Below, piece after piece: positions 44,655-53,796 of a stretch of DNA of 64,000 nucleotides (position 1 is its first letter; each line of letters begins with the position of its first letter). The notes below the pieces were generated by a model. That model did not search any database and was not told where the DNA came from. It worked only from the letters and a program-made list of their open reading frames with translations. Source of the DNA: Erythrobacter sp. BLCC-B19. GTDB lineage: Bacteria; Pseudomonadota; Alphaproteobacteria; Sphingomonadales; Sphingomonadaceae. Both the position numbers and the translations under genes were made by a program. The stretch spans positions 1,572,001 to 1,636,000 of the forward strand of contig NZ_CP117516.1 of assembly GCF_028621955.1 (NCBI RefSeq), read 5' to 3'.

Positions 44655-44982
44655 ATCAAGGGGTTGCAGCCACCGTCTGGCACGGGCCGAAGGCGACGGC
44701 GCTGCCTGCCCAGCTCTGCCATCGCGCGCGCGGCTGCCCGCCGGGTGCGCTCTGGCAGGGGCCGCGTTGATGGGGGCCGCGTTGATGGGGGCCGAGCCGA
44801 TGGGGGCGCAGTCCGCTTCGGCATCCGGCGTTTCATCTGCGCCGGGCCGGTTGTGATCCAGTGCGCGCTCGATCGCTGCGCTCCATCGCCAATTGCCGGT
44901 GCTCTGCTATAGAGGCATCGCGCAAGTTGCGGGGACAACCGCATCCGTATCGGAGCGATCCTGCCAGAGGGGGCGAGCGGCC
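44655..44982. other. Spacer with a 15-bp tandem repeat
   Basis: This 328-bp divergent spacer holds no convincing gene. At 44761-44805 there are three tandem 15-bp units (GCCGCGTTGATGGGG twice, then a diverged GCCGAGCCGATGGGG). The rest is GC-rich with no recognisable promoter for either the kinase or the TonB-like gene. Confidence 0.6.
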
Positions 44983-45711
44983 ATGACACCCGAACCGGGC
45001 TACACGACACAGCGGCGCAAGCTCAGCTGGAAGCTGGTGAGTGTGCTGGTGCTGCTCCATCTGGCCGCGCTCTATGGCCTTGCGCGCGCCTTTGCGCCCG
45101 ATTTCACCGCCGTGGTCGAGCGCGAGGTGGTGGCTGCTTTCACCGTGACAGTGACCGCCCCGCCCGAGCAGCCTCCGCCGCCCGAGAACCAGTCCGAACC
45201 GGATGAAGGGGCGCAAGGCGATCCGGGGCGCGATGCGACCGCGCAAGAGGTCACCAGCCCCCCGCCCAAGGTGCGCACAAAACCCGACAAGCCGCTCCCG
45301 CGCGCGGCATCGACCGGCACCGCCAACCAGTCGGGCGCGGCGCAGGCGGGCGACGGCACGGGCGCTGCGGGGCGCGGCGATGGCACCGGCAGCGGCAACA
45401 GCGGCAATGGGCGCGGAGGGGTGGCCGTGACCAAGCCGGTGCACATCTCGGGCCGGATCGACAATGCGCGCGACTTCCCCGTGCCGCCCGGCGGGCGCGA
45501 GGCGCGGCGCGGCACGCAGGTGGTGGTGCGCGTGATCGTCGGCACCGATGGCCGCGCGCGCGGTTGCACCATCTACCGCGCCAGCCCCGACCCTGAGGCA
45601 GATCGGATCACCTGCCAGCTGGTCGAAAACCGCCTCGGCTTCCGCCCGGCAACCGATGCCAATGGCAACCCGGTCGCAGCGCCGTTCTACTGGCGCCAGC
45701 AATGGTTCTGA
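44983..45711 (+). CDS. TonB-like energy transducer
   Basis: A 242-residue TonB-type protein. It has one N-terminal membrane helix (LVSVLVLLHLAALYGLARAF), a proline-rich segment (PPEQPPPPENQ), a long Gly/Ser/Ala-rich spacer in place of the usual Pro-Lys repeats, and a C-terminal TonB-like domain (TQVVVRVIVGTDGRARGCTIYRASPD). ATG 44983 has AGAGGGGG upstream. Together with the nearby Oar-like receptor it may form a dedicated transport pair; this is inference. Confidence 0.78.
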   Translation: MTPEPGYTTQRRKLSWKLVSVLVLLHLAALYGLARAFAPDFTAVVEREVVAAFTVTVTAPPEQPPPPENQSEPDEGAQGDPGRDATAQEVTSPPPKVRTKPDKPLPRAASTGTANQSGAAQAGDGTGAAGRGDGTGSGNSGNGRGGVAVTKPVHISGRIDNARDFPVPPGGREARRGTQVVVRVIVGTDGRARGCTIYRASPDPEADRITCQLVENRLGFRPATDANGNPVAAPFYWRQQWF

Positions 45712-45730
45712 AGCGCGCCGGCGGGGGCCG

Positions 45731-48280
45731 TCAGCTTTCGATCAGGAGCCGTTCGATCTCGGTCATCCCATAGGGCTTGCGCAGCACCGCCGCCGCGCCC
45801 ATCCGTTCGAACCCGCCCGCGCCCTCGGCATAGCCGGTTGCCAGCACAAAGCGCACGCCGGCCGCGCGCAAGGCCTCGGCAATCGGCTCGGAACTCTCGC
45901 CGCCGAGGTTGAAGTCGATGATCGCGAAATCGGGGCGGGCCTCGGCAATCGCTGCCAGCGCGCCGGTGACCGAGCTTTCCAGCCGCACATCGCCCACCCC
46001 CAAACGCTTGAGGTTTTCCTCGGTGTCGAGCGCGATGATGATGCTGTCTTCCACCACCAGCACCCGCGCCGGCTGCATCGCGGCAAGCGGTGCTGGTTCC
46101 CTGTGCGCCTCGTTGCGCGGCACTGCGACGCGGCGGATCCGCTCGCCGTCGGCGGGGGCGAGATGGCGCGAGGGGATGAGGAAATCGGCTTCGACCCCGC
46201 TCAGCTTGTAGCGCACATCAGCCTCGCCCTGGAGGTCATGGGGGATCGAGCGGGTGATGATCGTCGAACCGAAGCCATGCCGGGTCGGCGCGGTCACGGG
46301 CGGGCCGCCGCTTTCGCGCCAGCGCAGCGCCAGATCGCCAAAGGCGGTGCGTGCCAGCGTGATATCGACCGTTCCCGCCGATGCAGACAGGCTGCCATAC
46401 TTGGCCGAATTGGTCGCCAGTTCATGCACCACCAGCGCAAGGATCGTGTAGGCCTCTGGCGTCACCAGAACATCATCGCCCGTCAGCCGGAGCCGCGCGC
46501 GGCTCTCCCCGCAATAGGGCGCAAGCTCTCCTTCGATCAGGCGGGTGAGGCTGGCCGGCCCCCAGTTCCTTGCCGTGATATTGTCATGCGCGGCGGCAAG
46601 CGCGGCGATGCGCCCGCCGACGATCGCGGCAAAGCCGGGCACGCTCAGCGCCTCAGCCTGCGATTGCGACACCAAGGCGCGGATCAGGCCGAGGATGTTG
46701 CGCACCCGGTGATTGAGTTCTGCGATGAGCAAATCCTGCTGCTGCGCGGCCCGCGCGCGCTCCCGCGTGAGATCCTCGCTCATGCGCAGGATCACCTCGA
46801 TCAGCGTGCGGCGCAGCCGGGCGGCGATTTCGCATTCTTCCGCCGTCCAGTCGGCCGAATGGCCGCGCACGGTTTCGGACCAGGCGGCAAAGCTGGCGCG
46901 CGGCTGGAGCAATTCTCCTGGCGCGGCGACGGCTTTGGTCGGATCGCCGGCCCAGGTCACCACCCGTTCGAGCGGACGGCGCCACAGCACCAGCGAATCG
47001 CGCGTGCCGCGCGACAGCGGAAGCACCAGCGCGCCTGCCACCTTGTGCGCAAAGCCGGCGGCCTCGGGCACCTGATCGGCGAGCCGGGTCGAGGCATGGG
47101 TCGCCCCGCCCAACGTACTGGCGAGAAGCGGGGCGAGGCTGCGGAACTCGGCTTCCTCGGGAGCCTCACCACTCGCGCGATACTCCCCGTCGGCAAACAG
47201 CGAGATGCCGTCGTGCTGGATCGTGCCGCGCAGCAGCTGTTCGATCATCGGCAGGCTGTCAGCCAGGCTCACCCCGCCCGCAAGGCGCAGCAGCAACCGG
47301 TCGTTCAGCTGCCGCGCCCGTTCGCGCAAGGCGTCGGCCTGGGCGACCAGCAGCCGGTCAAGCATCAGCGAGAAGGTCTGGCTCAGCAGTTCGGCCACGG
47401 TGCGCAGCGAATAGGGCGGCAGGCGCGGCGTGCGGTGATGGCAGCTGATCATGCCCCACAGCCGGTCGTGGCGCACAATCGCTATCGCCAGGGACGCGCC
47501 CACGCCCATGTTGCGCATATAGGCCAGGTGCATCTTCGAATGGGCGCGCAGCATCGACATCGACAGGTCGAGCGGGTCGCCCTCCGGCCCCGTCGCAGGG
47601 ACGATCGGCACGGCGTCGGCATCCATGTCGGCGATGATGCGGAACCGGTTGCGGCGGAACAGCTCGCGCGCTTGCTGCGGGATGTCGGCGGCCGGATAGC
47701 GCAGGCCGATGAAGGGTTCGAGCGCCTCGTCCCGGTCCTCGGCGATCACCTCGCCGCTTTCGTCGGGGTGAAAGCGGTAGATCATCACCCTGTCATAGCC
47801 GGTCATCTGCCGCACCAATCGGGCGGCGGTGTCGCACAATGCGGCGAGGCTGCTGGCCTGTTCGAGCTGGGCGATCACCGGCACGATCATGCTGACATGG
47901 TCGGCAAAATCATTGCGGGCGTGGGGCTCGAACTCGATGATCGCCAGACCGCAGGCGCGGTGCACGGCGCAGTCGAACAATGCCCCGGTGCCGGTCAGAT
48001 CGAGCCCGAAGCGGCGTTCCGGCGTGTCGATTCCGGCAAGGCTGGCCAGCGCCGCTTCAAGCGCTGTGCAGGCTGCGGGCGCGATCACTGCGGCGAGCGG
48101 CGTGCCGGGCTCAGGATGTTCGGCCAGCCCCAGCAGATCGGCTGCATTGGCCGAGGCATGAGCCAACAGCCCTTGCGCATCAACCGCCAAGAGGCCGCCA
48201 AAACCCTGCACCGCCGCGATATGGTGGATCGCCTCGCGGTCGCATTCGGTCAGCGTGTCGCTGCGCTGGTGAAGGTTCAT
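45731..48280 (-). CDS. bphP: Bacteriophytochrome HWE histidine kinase with C-terminal receiver
   Basis: An 849-residue red/far-red photoreceptor. The PAS-GAF-PHY photosensory core has the biliverdin-attachment Cys13 in TECDREAIHH and the GAF motif PAADIP (usually P-x-SDIP). The GAF block RNMGVGASLAIAIV...MISCHH and the PHY tongue motif PRASF are also present. The output is an HWE-type kinase with His524 in ELNHRVRN, HELATNSAKYG and a WRESGGP segment, followed by a REC domain with Asp789. Its ATG overlaps the heme oxygenase stop, so chromophore synthesis and apoprotein are coupled. Confidence 0.93.
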   Translation of the reverse strand: MNLHQRSDTLTECDREAIHHIAAVQGFGGLLAVDAQGLLAHASANAADLLGLAEHPEPGTPLAAVIAPAACTALEAALASLAGIDTPERRFGLDLTGTGALFDCAVHRACGLAIIEFEPHARNDFADHVSMIVPVIAQLEQASSLAALCDTAARLVRQMTGYDRVMIYRFHPDESGEVIAEDRDEALEPFIGLRYPAADIPQQARELFRRNRFRIIADMDADAVPIVPATGPEGDPLDLSMSMLRAHSKMHLAYMRNMGVGASLAIAIVRHDRLWGMISCHHRTPRLPPYSLRTVAELLSQTFSLMLDRLLVAQADALRERARQLNDRLLLRLAGGVSLADSLPMIEQLLRGTIQHDGISLFADGEYRASGEAPEEAEFRSLAPLLASTLGGATHASTRLADQVPEAAGFAHKVAGALVLPLSRGTRDSLVLWRRPLERVVTWAGDPTKAVAAPGELLQPRASFAAWSETVRGHSADWTAEECEIAARLRRTLIEVILRMSEDLTRERARAAQQQDLLIAELNHRVRNILGLIRALVSQSQAEALSVPGFAAIVGGRIAALAAAHDNITARNWGPASLTRLIEGELAPYCGESRARLRLTGDDVLVTPEAYTILALVVHELATNSAKYGSLSASAGTVDITLARTAFGDLALRWRESGGPPVTAPTRHGFGSTIITRSIPHDLQGEADVRYKLSGVEADFLIPSRHLAPADGERIRRVAVPRNEAHREPAPLAAMQPARVLVVEDSIIIALDTEENLKRLGVGDVRLESSVTGALAAIAEARPDFAIIDFNLGGESSEPIAEALRAAGVRFVLATGYAEGAGGFERMGAAAVLRKPYGMTEIERLLIES

Positions 48281-48879
48281 GCCGGAACGCTTTCAGCGGC
48301 GCGGCCAGACGCGTCGTCCTGCAATGCGACCGCAAGGAAGTGCGCGAACACGGCCTCGGCCGCATGGGTTGCGCCTTCGGCCTCGGCTGGGTCAGCGGGG
48401 GCTTCGATCCGGGCGCGCAGGCCTTGCCAGAAGGCCATCATCGCATCGTCGCCGAGGAAGGCGACCGGCCATGTCCCGCCTCCGATGCGGGCGACCTGCT
48501 TGGCAATCGCCTTGTTTCCGAGCGCCGATCCGGCGAGCACCCACGCGGTGCCGAGCGCTGATCCGGGGCCGGTGCGGCCCAATGTGAACAAGGGTGCGGG
48601 CGCAGGGGCGGAAACGCCGAGCCGGGCAAGATCAATCGCGATCAACGATGTCTGCACAGGCGGGCAGAGCGCTGGCGGCGCATGGGCCGCAAGCCACGCC
48701 TCCAGCGGCGCGCGCGCGGCGTGCTGAAGCGCGAGGAAGCGGGCGTAATCGCTGCGGGTCTGCCAGCCGCTTGCAGCCTGCATTGCGTGATCGAGCAGAT
48801 CATGCGCGGCCATGGTGGCGGCGCGCAGATGGGTGCGCAGGCTTTCGCCCGGCTGAGACCGCTTGCTGGCCGACGCCAT
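48277..48879 (-). CDS. bphO: Biliverdin-producing heme oxygenase
   Basis: A 200-residue bacterial heme oxygenase (BphO/HemO type) that opens heme to biliverdin, the phytochrome chromophore. The proximal His is in RAATMAAHDLLDHAM. A distal helix segment GSALGTAWVLAGSALGNK carries the conserved glycines. GGGAAGGA precedes the ATG. It is the first gene of a two-gene operon with the phytochrome and is preceded by a PpsR-type palindrome. Confidence 0.9.
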   Translation of the reverse strand: MASASKRSQPGESLRTHLRAATMAAHDLLDHAMQAASGWQTRSDYARFLALQHAARAPLEAWLAAHAPPALCPPVQTSLIAIDLARLGVSAPAPAPLFTLGRTGPGSALGTAWVLAGSALGNKAIAKQVARIGGGTWPVAFLGDDAMMAFWQGLRARIEAPADPAEAEGATHAAEAVFAHFLAVALQDDASGRAAESVPA

Positions 48880-48960
48880 AGTGCCCGTCCTTCCCGCCCG
48901 AATCGGCCCCGTGTCCGATTTGCCCGACGATCCCGACTGTAAGGCAAATTAGGCAAAAAA

Positions 48961-48984
48961 TTGTGTCAATTATTTATGACACAA
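48961..48984 (-). promoter_or_regulatory. PpsR/CrtJ-type operator overlapping the bphO -35
   Basis: TTGTGTCA-N8-TGACACAA is a perfect 8-bp inverted repeat. Within it TGTC-N10-GACA (48964-48981) matches the PpsR/CrtJ consensus TGT-N12-ACA exactly. On the minus strand the same bases give a consensus -35, TTGACA (48969-48964), about 85 bp upstream of the bphO start. The -10 is weak (TGCCTT at 17-bp spacing). A repressor bound here would block the bphO-bphP promoter. Confidence 0.65.
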
Positions 48985-49019
48985 GCGGCGGTGATTGGCA
49001 ATTGCAAGCGGGCGCGCAA

Positions 49020-49319
49020 TCAGGGCGCGAGCAGGCGACCGGCCTCTTTCTTCACCGCAGCCTCCAGCGGGCCTTTCATCACCGAGAGCAGCAGCGGCAG
49101 ATCCATCTCGATCACCACTTCATTGTCGCGCACTTCGACCCCGCCGGGGATCGACTGGCCCATCACCTCAGCCATGATGCTCATGCGGTCTTCGCTCGGC
49201 CAGCCGGTGGTGACCTTGGCAAGCCCGGCGGGAAAGAAACTGCCGATCTCGTCGGCGTGCTTGTGCATCCGGCGGCGAACCTCGTCCTTGCCGAGCGAAT
49301 GGGGAAGGGTCACGCGCAT
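49020..49319 (-). CDS. Polyhydroxyalkanoic acid system family protein
   Basis: A 99-residue single-domain protein of the PHA granule-associated family (PHA_gran_rgn). It starts MRVTLPHSLGKDEVRRR and has VEVRDNEVVIEMDLPLLL in the C-terminal half. GGAG lies ten bases before ATG. It is found in many proteobacteria with or without PHA genes; function is unclear. Confidence 0.8.
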   Translation of the reverse strand: MRVTLPHSLGKDEVRRRMHKHADEIGSFFPAGLAKVTTGWPSEDRMSIMAEVMGQSIPGGVEVRDNEVVIEMDLPLLLSVMKGPLEAAVKKEAGRLLAP

Positions 49320-49334
49320 GGTTCAGCGCTCCTG

Positions 49335-50147
49335 CTATTTGGACTGCTTGCTGGGGATCGCCGAGAAATCGGGCAGGGGCACCCCGGTGTCGGGCATTTC
49401 GCGCATATCCTCGAGCGCTTCGGCCCCGCCATAGCGGTATTCGAGATAGCGGCTCTTGATCGCCAGATCATCCAATGCGCCCTCGGCCAGCCGCCGGGTC
49501 ACCCGGTCAACCTCGCCCGAAAGCTTGGTGAGGCTTTCGGTGAGGCGCTGGTCGGCGGTCTTTCCGGCATATTCCTCGGCGCGCAGATGCACGGGGATCT
49601 TGCGATAATTGTCGATCGTCTCGGGGATATACTCGCCCACCAGCTCGCGCACTTCGGCCATCGCCGGCTCGTTGTCGCCAAGGCCTTTCAATTGCAGCCC
49701 GAGCGCATCCAATTGCACACCCAGCTGATCGACCAGTGTCTGGGCGGGCGGGGGCAAGGCAGGGCGCTGCGCTTCGAGCCACAGTTCGGTGCGGGCGACC
49801 ATCTGCGCCGGGTTGCCGAGCTTCAGCTCCTCGCGGCGGGGTGTCTTGACCTTCGGGTAAAGACCCAGAACCCCGACCGCGACCACGGTGGCGAGCAGCG
49901 TCGCCATGAAGCCCCAGAACAGCAGCGGGCCGATAACCGCGCTGAAAATCCCGGCACCGATCCAGATCGCCACCACCGCAAGCGCGATGTTGCGCACGCG
50001 CTTGAGCAGCGCCTTCATCTTCACCTCGGCCGAACCCTTGCCGATGCTTCGCGGCCCGGGCCGGTGCGTCCCGCCATCGCGCTGCACTGCGAGGCTGGTC
50101 TTCGCCTCGCGCAGGATGCGGTCGGAATCGCGGGTCGTGTCGGGCAT
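49335..50147 (-). CDS. XpaC-like membrane protein, TelA partner
   Basis: A 270-residue protein. A basic N-terminal segment is followed by two membrane helices (about residues 52-98) and a helical cytoplasmic C-terminal region. It overlaps the telA-like gene (TAATG), and such XpaC/TelA pairs are conserved in many bacteria, which is the main basis of the name. No enzymatic motif is visible. Confidence 0.65.
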   Translation of the reverse strand: MPDTTRDSDRILREAKTSLAVQRDGGTHRPGPRSIGKGSAEVKMKALLKRVRNIALAVVAIWIGAGIFSAVIGPLLFWGFMATLLATVVAVGVLGLYPKVKTPRREELKLGNPAQMVARTELWLEAQRPALPPPAQTLVDQLGVQLDALGLQLKGLGDNEPAMAEVRELVGEYIPETIDNYRKIPVHLRAEEYAGKTADQRLTESLTKLSGEVDRVTRRLAEGALDDLAIKSRYLEYRYGGAEALEDMREMPDTGVPLPDFSAIPSKQSK

Positions 50148-51358
50148 TATTTATCCAGCGCCAGCAAGGAAGGCGTCTGCGAGGCGACCTTGGCCTGCGC
50201 CTGCGCCTGGCCCTCGGCACGGGCGATATAGCCCTTGGACTTTTCGACCTCGGCGGTCAGCACGGTGACGGTCTGCTTCATGGAGTCGAGCGCGCGCACC
50301 TTGAAATTGTCGACCTCGTCCATCGTGTCGTAGATGTTCTGGAAGGCGCGTTGCAGCGTTTCCAGCGGGATGGTGGAGGACGCCGCCTGTTCGTGGATCT
50401 GCGCGGTCTGTTCGCGCAGCAGCGTGCTGGTGGAATCGATGATGTCGCTGGTGGTCTTGTTCAAGGCCGTGATCTGGCCGAGCACGAGGCGCTGGTTGGT
50501 CATCGCCTGCGCCACCGTCACCGCGGTGCGCAGCGCGCCCACGGTGGTGGTGCTGGCACGGTCGACGCCCTTCACCAGCTCGACATTGTTCTTCTTGACC
50601 AGATCGAGCGCGAGATAGCCCTGCACGCTCACCGCCATCTGGGTCAGCAGGTCCTGCGTGCGCTGGCGGACATAGAACAGCGCGGATTCGCGCAGCGCCT
50701 TGGCCTTGGCGGGGTCAACGCTGTCGAGTTCCAGCGCCTTGGCCTCCAGCCGTTCGTCCAGCGTCTTGGCGATGTGGATCATCTGCTCGAGCTCGCCCAT
50801 CGCGGCCCACAGCTTCTGCCGCTCGGTATCGATCGCGGCGTTATCGAGGTGCAGTTCCTTCTTGCCGCTTTCGAGCCGCTGGAGGATCGCCGCGATGTGG
50901 GTCTGGGCACTGGAATAGCTGTCGAAGTAGTTCTTGATCTTGTTCCCGAAGGGGATGATCCCGAGGATCTTGCGCGGCCCCGAAAGCTTGCCTTGCCGGC
51001 CCGGATCGAGATCCTCGACGGTGCGGCGCAGTTCGGCGAGATCCTTGCCGACAGAGCCATCGGCATCCATCGCGCGCACCGGACGGTCGAGGAAGCGGTT
51101 CGACATTGCCGCGGCCGCGCGGATCTGTTCCTGCCCCATGCGGGTGATCTGGTCGACCTTCTCGCCGAACTGGGGCGAATTGGCATCGACGCTGACCAGC
51201 TCGTTGACGAAGGCATCGACCTTGGTGTCGAGCTTGGACTTCTGTTCGGTGGTGACCGGCACCAGCCCTGCGGCCTGCTCGGCTGCGACCACCGGCACCG
51301 GATCGGGCGGGGTCAGCGAAAACGGGGTCGCGGTGGCCGTCTGGGTCTCGGTGCTCAT
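50147..51358 (-). CDS. TelA/KlaA-like toxic anion resistance family protein
   Basis: A 403-residue cytosolic, largely alpha-helical protein with the TelA signature region (LGIIPFGNKIKNYFDSY, NQRLVLGQITALNKTTSDII, and the AAFQNIYDTMDEVDNFK-like C-terminal part). Family members are linked to tellurite or cell-envelope stress phenotypes without a known mechanism. The start ATG 51358 is chosen; a GTG 21 bases upstream is possible. Confidence 0.87.
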   Translation of the reverse strand: MSTETQTATATPFSLTPPDPVPVVAAEQAAGLVPVTTEQKSKLDTKVDAFVNELVSVDANSPQFGEKVDQITRMGQEQIRAAAAMSNRFLDRPVRAMDADGSVGKDLAELRRTVEDLDPGRQGKLSGPRKILGIIPFGNKIKNYFDSYSSAQTHIAAILQRLESGKKELHLDNAAIDTERQKLWAAMGELEQMIHIAKTLDERLEAKALELDSVDPAKAKALRESALFYVRQRTQDLLTQMAVSVQGYLALDLVKKNNVELVKGVDRASTTTVGALRTAVTVAQAMTNQRLVLGQITALNKTTSDIIDSTSTLLREQTAQIHEQAASSTIPLETLQRAFQNIYDTMDEVDNFKVRALDSMKQTVTVLTAEVEKSKGYIARAEGQAQAQAKVASQTPSLLALDK

Positions 51359-51572
51359 GGCTTGTGTCTGCTCCCTCACATCCCGCGTGTCTGCGCCGGG
51401 ACAATCCCGACTGTATTAGTGATCTAAAACACGCCTTTCAAGCGGGCGCGCGCATCGTAGCCGCGAATGGGCCTGCGCGTCCATCGCTGCGACATGGGGC
51501 GCAGATGGGTTGGCATTGCAGCCGGGCGCGGGCTATCCCGGCAAGAATGACCCTGCAACCACAAGGCGATGC

Positions 51573-53156
51573 ATGAGCAACGAACCGACGACGAACGCCT
51601 CTCCCGAAGCCGCAATGGCCGCCGAGGGCGCAGGTGACAGCGCGCCCGCCAAGCCCGCGGCTGCGGCCAGTCCTCACGTCGGCCTCAGTGGCATCATCGC
51701 TGCGACCCGCGAATGGTGGACGGTTCACGTCATTGGTCAGGTCGATCAGGCCGAAGTGACCGAACGGCGGCGCGAGGACGGCAAGCTGTCCGAGCACTAC
51801 CTGTTCATGACCGCGATGAGCGGCGGGATCGCGATCCTTGGCCTGCTGCTGTCATCGCCTGCCGTGGTGATCGGGGCCATGCTGCTCTCGCCGCTGATGG
51901 GCCCGATCATGGCGCTGGGCTTTGCCCTGGCGATTGGCGACTGGGAGTGGCTCAAGCAATCGGCACGCACCCTTGCGCTGGGCAGCGTCATGGCGGTGCT
52001 GCTGTGCGCCGCGCTGGTGTTCGTCTCGCCGATCCAGACCATCACCTCCGAGATCGCCGCGCGCACCCGGCCCAATCTGTTCGATCTTTTCGTGGCGCTG
52101 TTTTCGGCCCTGGCCGGCGCCTATGCGATGATCCGCGGGCGCGAAGGTGCGATCGTGGGCGTGGCCATCGCCACCGCGCTGATGCCACCGCTCGCGGTGG
52201 TCGGCTTTGGTCTTGCGACCTGGAACTGGACGGTGTTTTCCGGCGCACTGCTGCTGTTCGTGACCAACTTCATCACCATCGCGCTCACCGCCTTTGGCAT
52301 GGCCAAGCTCTACGGATTTCGCGCCAATCTCACCAAGGGCCAGTCGCAGGCGCAGAATTTTGCGGTTGTGGCGGTCATCTTTGCGCTGGCCGTGCCGCTG
52401 TCCTTCTCGCTCCAGCGGATCGCGTGGGAGACCAACGCGCAGCGCATCGTGCGCTCCGAAATCCGGACGCAGTTCGACGGGCGCTCGCAGCTTGATGCGC
52501 TGGAGATCGACTTTGCGGCCGACCCCGTCACCATCCACGCCGTCGTCTTCACCCCCGCTCTCAAGCCCGAGGTCGAGGCGGCGGTGGCCGAGGCGCTGGC
52601 CGAAAGGCTGGGTGAGCCGGTGGCGCTCGATCTGGTGCAATATGAGGTCGGCACCAACGAATCCGCAGCCGAACGCGCGCAGCTGTCCTCGGCCCGTGCG
52701 CGCGAGGATCGTGAGGCCTCGGCCCGCGCCGAGGCGCTGGGGATGCGGCTGGCGCTGGCGGCAGGCGTGGGGACGGACGATGTCCTGCTCGACGAGACCC
52801 GCCGCCGCGCGATGGTGCGCGCCAAGCCGCTCGCGGGAGCAAGCCTTGCCACCTATCGCGCGCTGGAAACCCGGATCGCAGGCACCGAGCCCGGCTGGCG
52901 GATCGCGCTGATCCCGCCTGCCAGCGCGCTCGATGCGGCCATCGCCTTTGACGGCGACACGCCGAGCGAGGCGGGCGCCGCGACGCTCGAACTGGTTGCA
53001 TGGAGCGCGCTGCGGCTTGATCGCGGTGTGGTGCTCACCGGCCCGGCGCGGGAGGGTGAGGCGGCAGCGAGTGTGCTGCGCGACAGCGGCGTTGCTCTCA
53101 CCCTGCGCGCTGGCCCCGCGCCCCTGCGCGCCAGCTGGGCAAGCGACAGTCCCTAG
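51573..53156 (+). CDS. DUF389 family membrane protein
   Basis: A 527-residue protein. The DUF389 core has about six helices (MSGGIAILGLLLSSPAVVIGAMLLSPLMGP through LLLFVTNFITIALTA, read as separate segments). A soluble C-terminal region of about 240 residues, rich in Ala/Glu/Arg, follows. Function is unknown; homologues occur widely. AAGG precedes ATG 51573. Confidence 0.85.
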   Translation: MSNEPTTNASPEAAMAAEGAGDSAPAKPAAAASPHVGLSGIIAATREWWTVHVIGQVDQAEVTERRREDGKLSEHYLFMTAMSGGIAILGLLLSSPAVVIGAMLLSPLMGPIMALGFALAIGDWEWLKQSARTLALGSVMAVLLCAALVFVSPIQTITSEIAARTRPNLFDLFVALFSALAGAYAMIRGREGAIVGVAIATALMPPLAVVGFGLATWNWTVFSGALLLFVTNFITIALTAFGMAKLYGFRANLTKGQSQAQNFAVVAVIFALAVPLSFSLQRIAWETNAQRIVRSEIRTQFDGRSQLDALEIDFAADPVTIHAVVFTPALKPEVEAAVAEALAERLGEPVALDLVQYEVGTNESAAERAQLSSARAREDREASARAEALGMRLALAAGVGTDDVLLDETRRRAMVRAKPLAGASLATYRALETRIAGTEPGWRIALIPPASALDAAIAFDGDTPSEAGAATLELVAWSALRLDRGVVLTGPAREGEAAASVLRDSGVALTLRAGPAPLRASWASDSP

Positions 53157-53271
53157 CCGCCAAGCCAGGCTTTCTGCACCCGGCACGGTGCGCGTGTCCG
53201 GATTTGCACCAGCCTTTCGTCCTGCCTTATGACACGCGGTCACTAGGGCAGGGGCGCAGGAGGGAGTAAAG

Positions 53272-53796
53272 ATGGCGAGACGATGGATCATGGCAGCCGC
53301 GCTTGCGGCAGGCCTCGCAGGATGCGGCGGCGCGGATGGGGAGGCAGGCGAAAGCAGCGCTCCGGCGGCGGCAAGCGGCTGGGATGCGACTCAGGCCTGC
53401 GCGATGCTCGATGTCGGCAAGCTGTCGGCGCTCACGGGCTTGGCGTTCGAGACCGCCAAGCTTACCCCGATGGCGCCGATGACGGACAGCACGGCGGCGA
53501 CCTCGATGTGCGAATATGGCGGAGCAGGCGGGGCGTCGGCGGTGCTGCTGACCCGCGAAGCGCCCTATGACGATGCCACGCCCGAGGCGATCGCAAAATC
53601 GCGCACGGCCGATGGGACGATGGAACCGGCCGAGGATGTGCCCGGGCTCGGCAAGGCGGCGCTGTGGCGCGCGGCACCGATGGCCAAGACCTTGCAGGTG
53701 TTCTTCGATGAGCGTCGTTCGGTGGTGGTAACGCTGGTCGGGCGGGAGGCGACGCTCGAACAGGCGAGCGCCGTGGCGCGAGCCGTCGCGCCGTGA
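53272..53796 (+). CDS. Lipoprotein, unknown
   Basis: A 174-residue protein with a lipobox (AAGLAGC, Cys18) after a short signal sequence. A domain follows with two Cys (QACAMLD and SMCEYGG) and a pattern of strands similar to small substrate-binding-like lipoproteins. GGAGGGAG precedes the ATG. Its stop overlaps the GTG of the next gene, so the two exported proteins are made together. Confidence 0.72.
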   Translation: MARRWIMAAALAAGLAGCGGADGEAGESSAPAAASGWDATQACAMLDVGKLSALTGLAFETAKLTPMAPMTDSTAATSMCEYGGAGGASAVLLTREAPYDDATPEAIAKSRTADGTMEPAEDVPGLGKAALWRAAPMAKTLQVFFDERRSVVVTLVGREATLEQASAVARAVAP

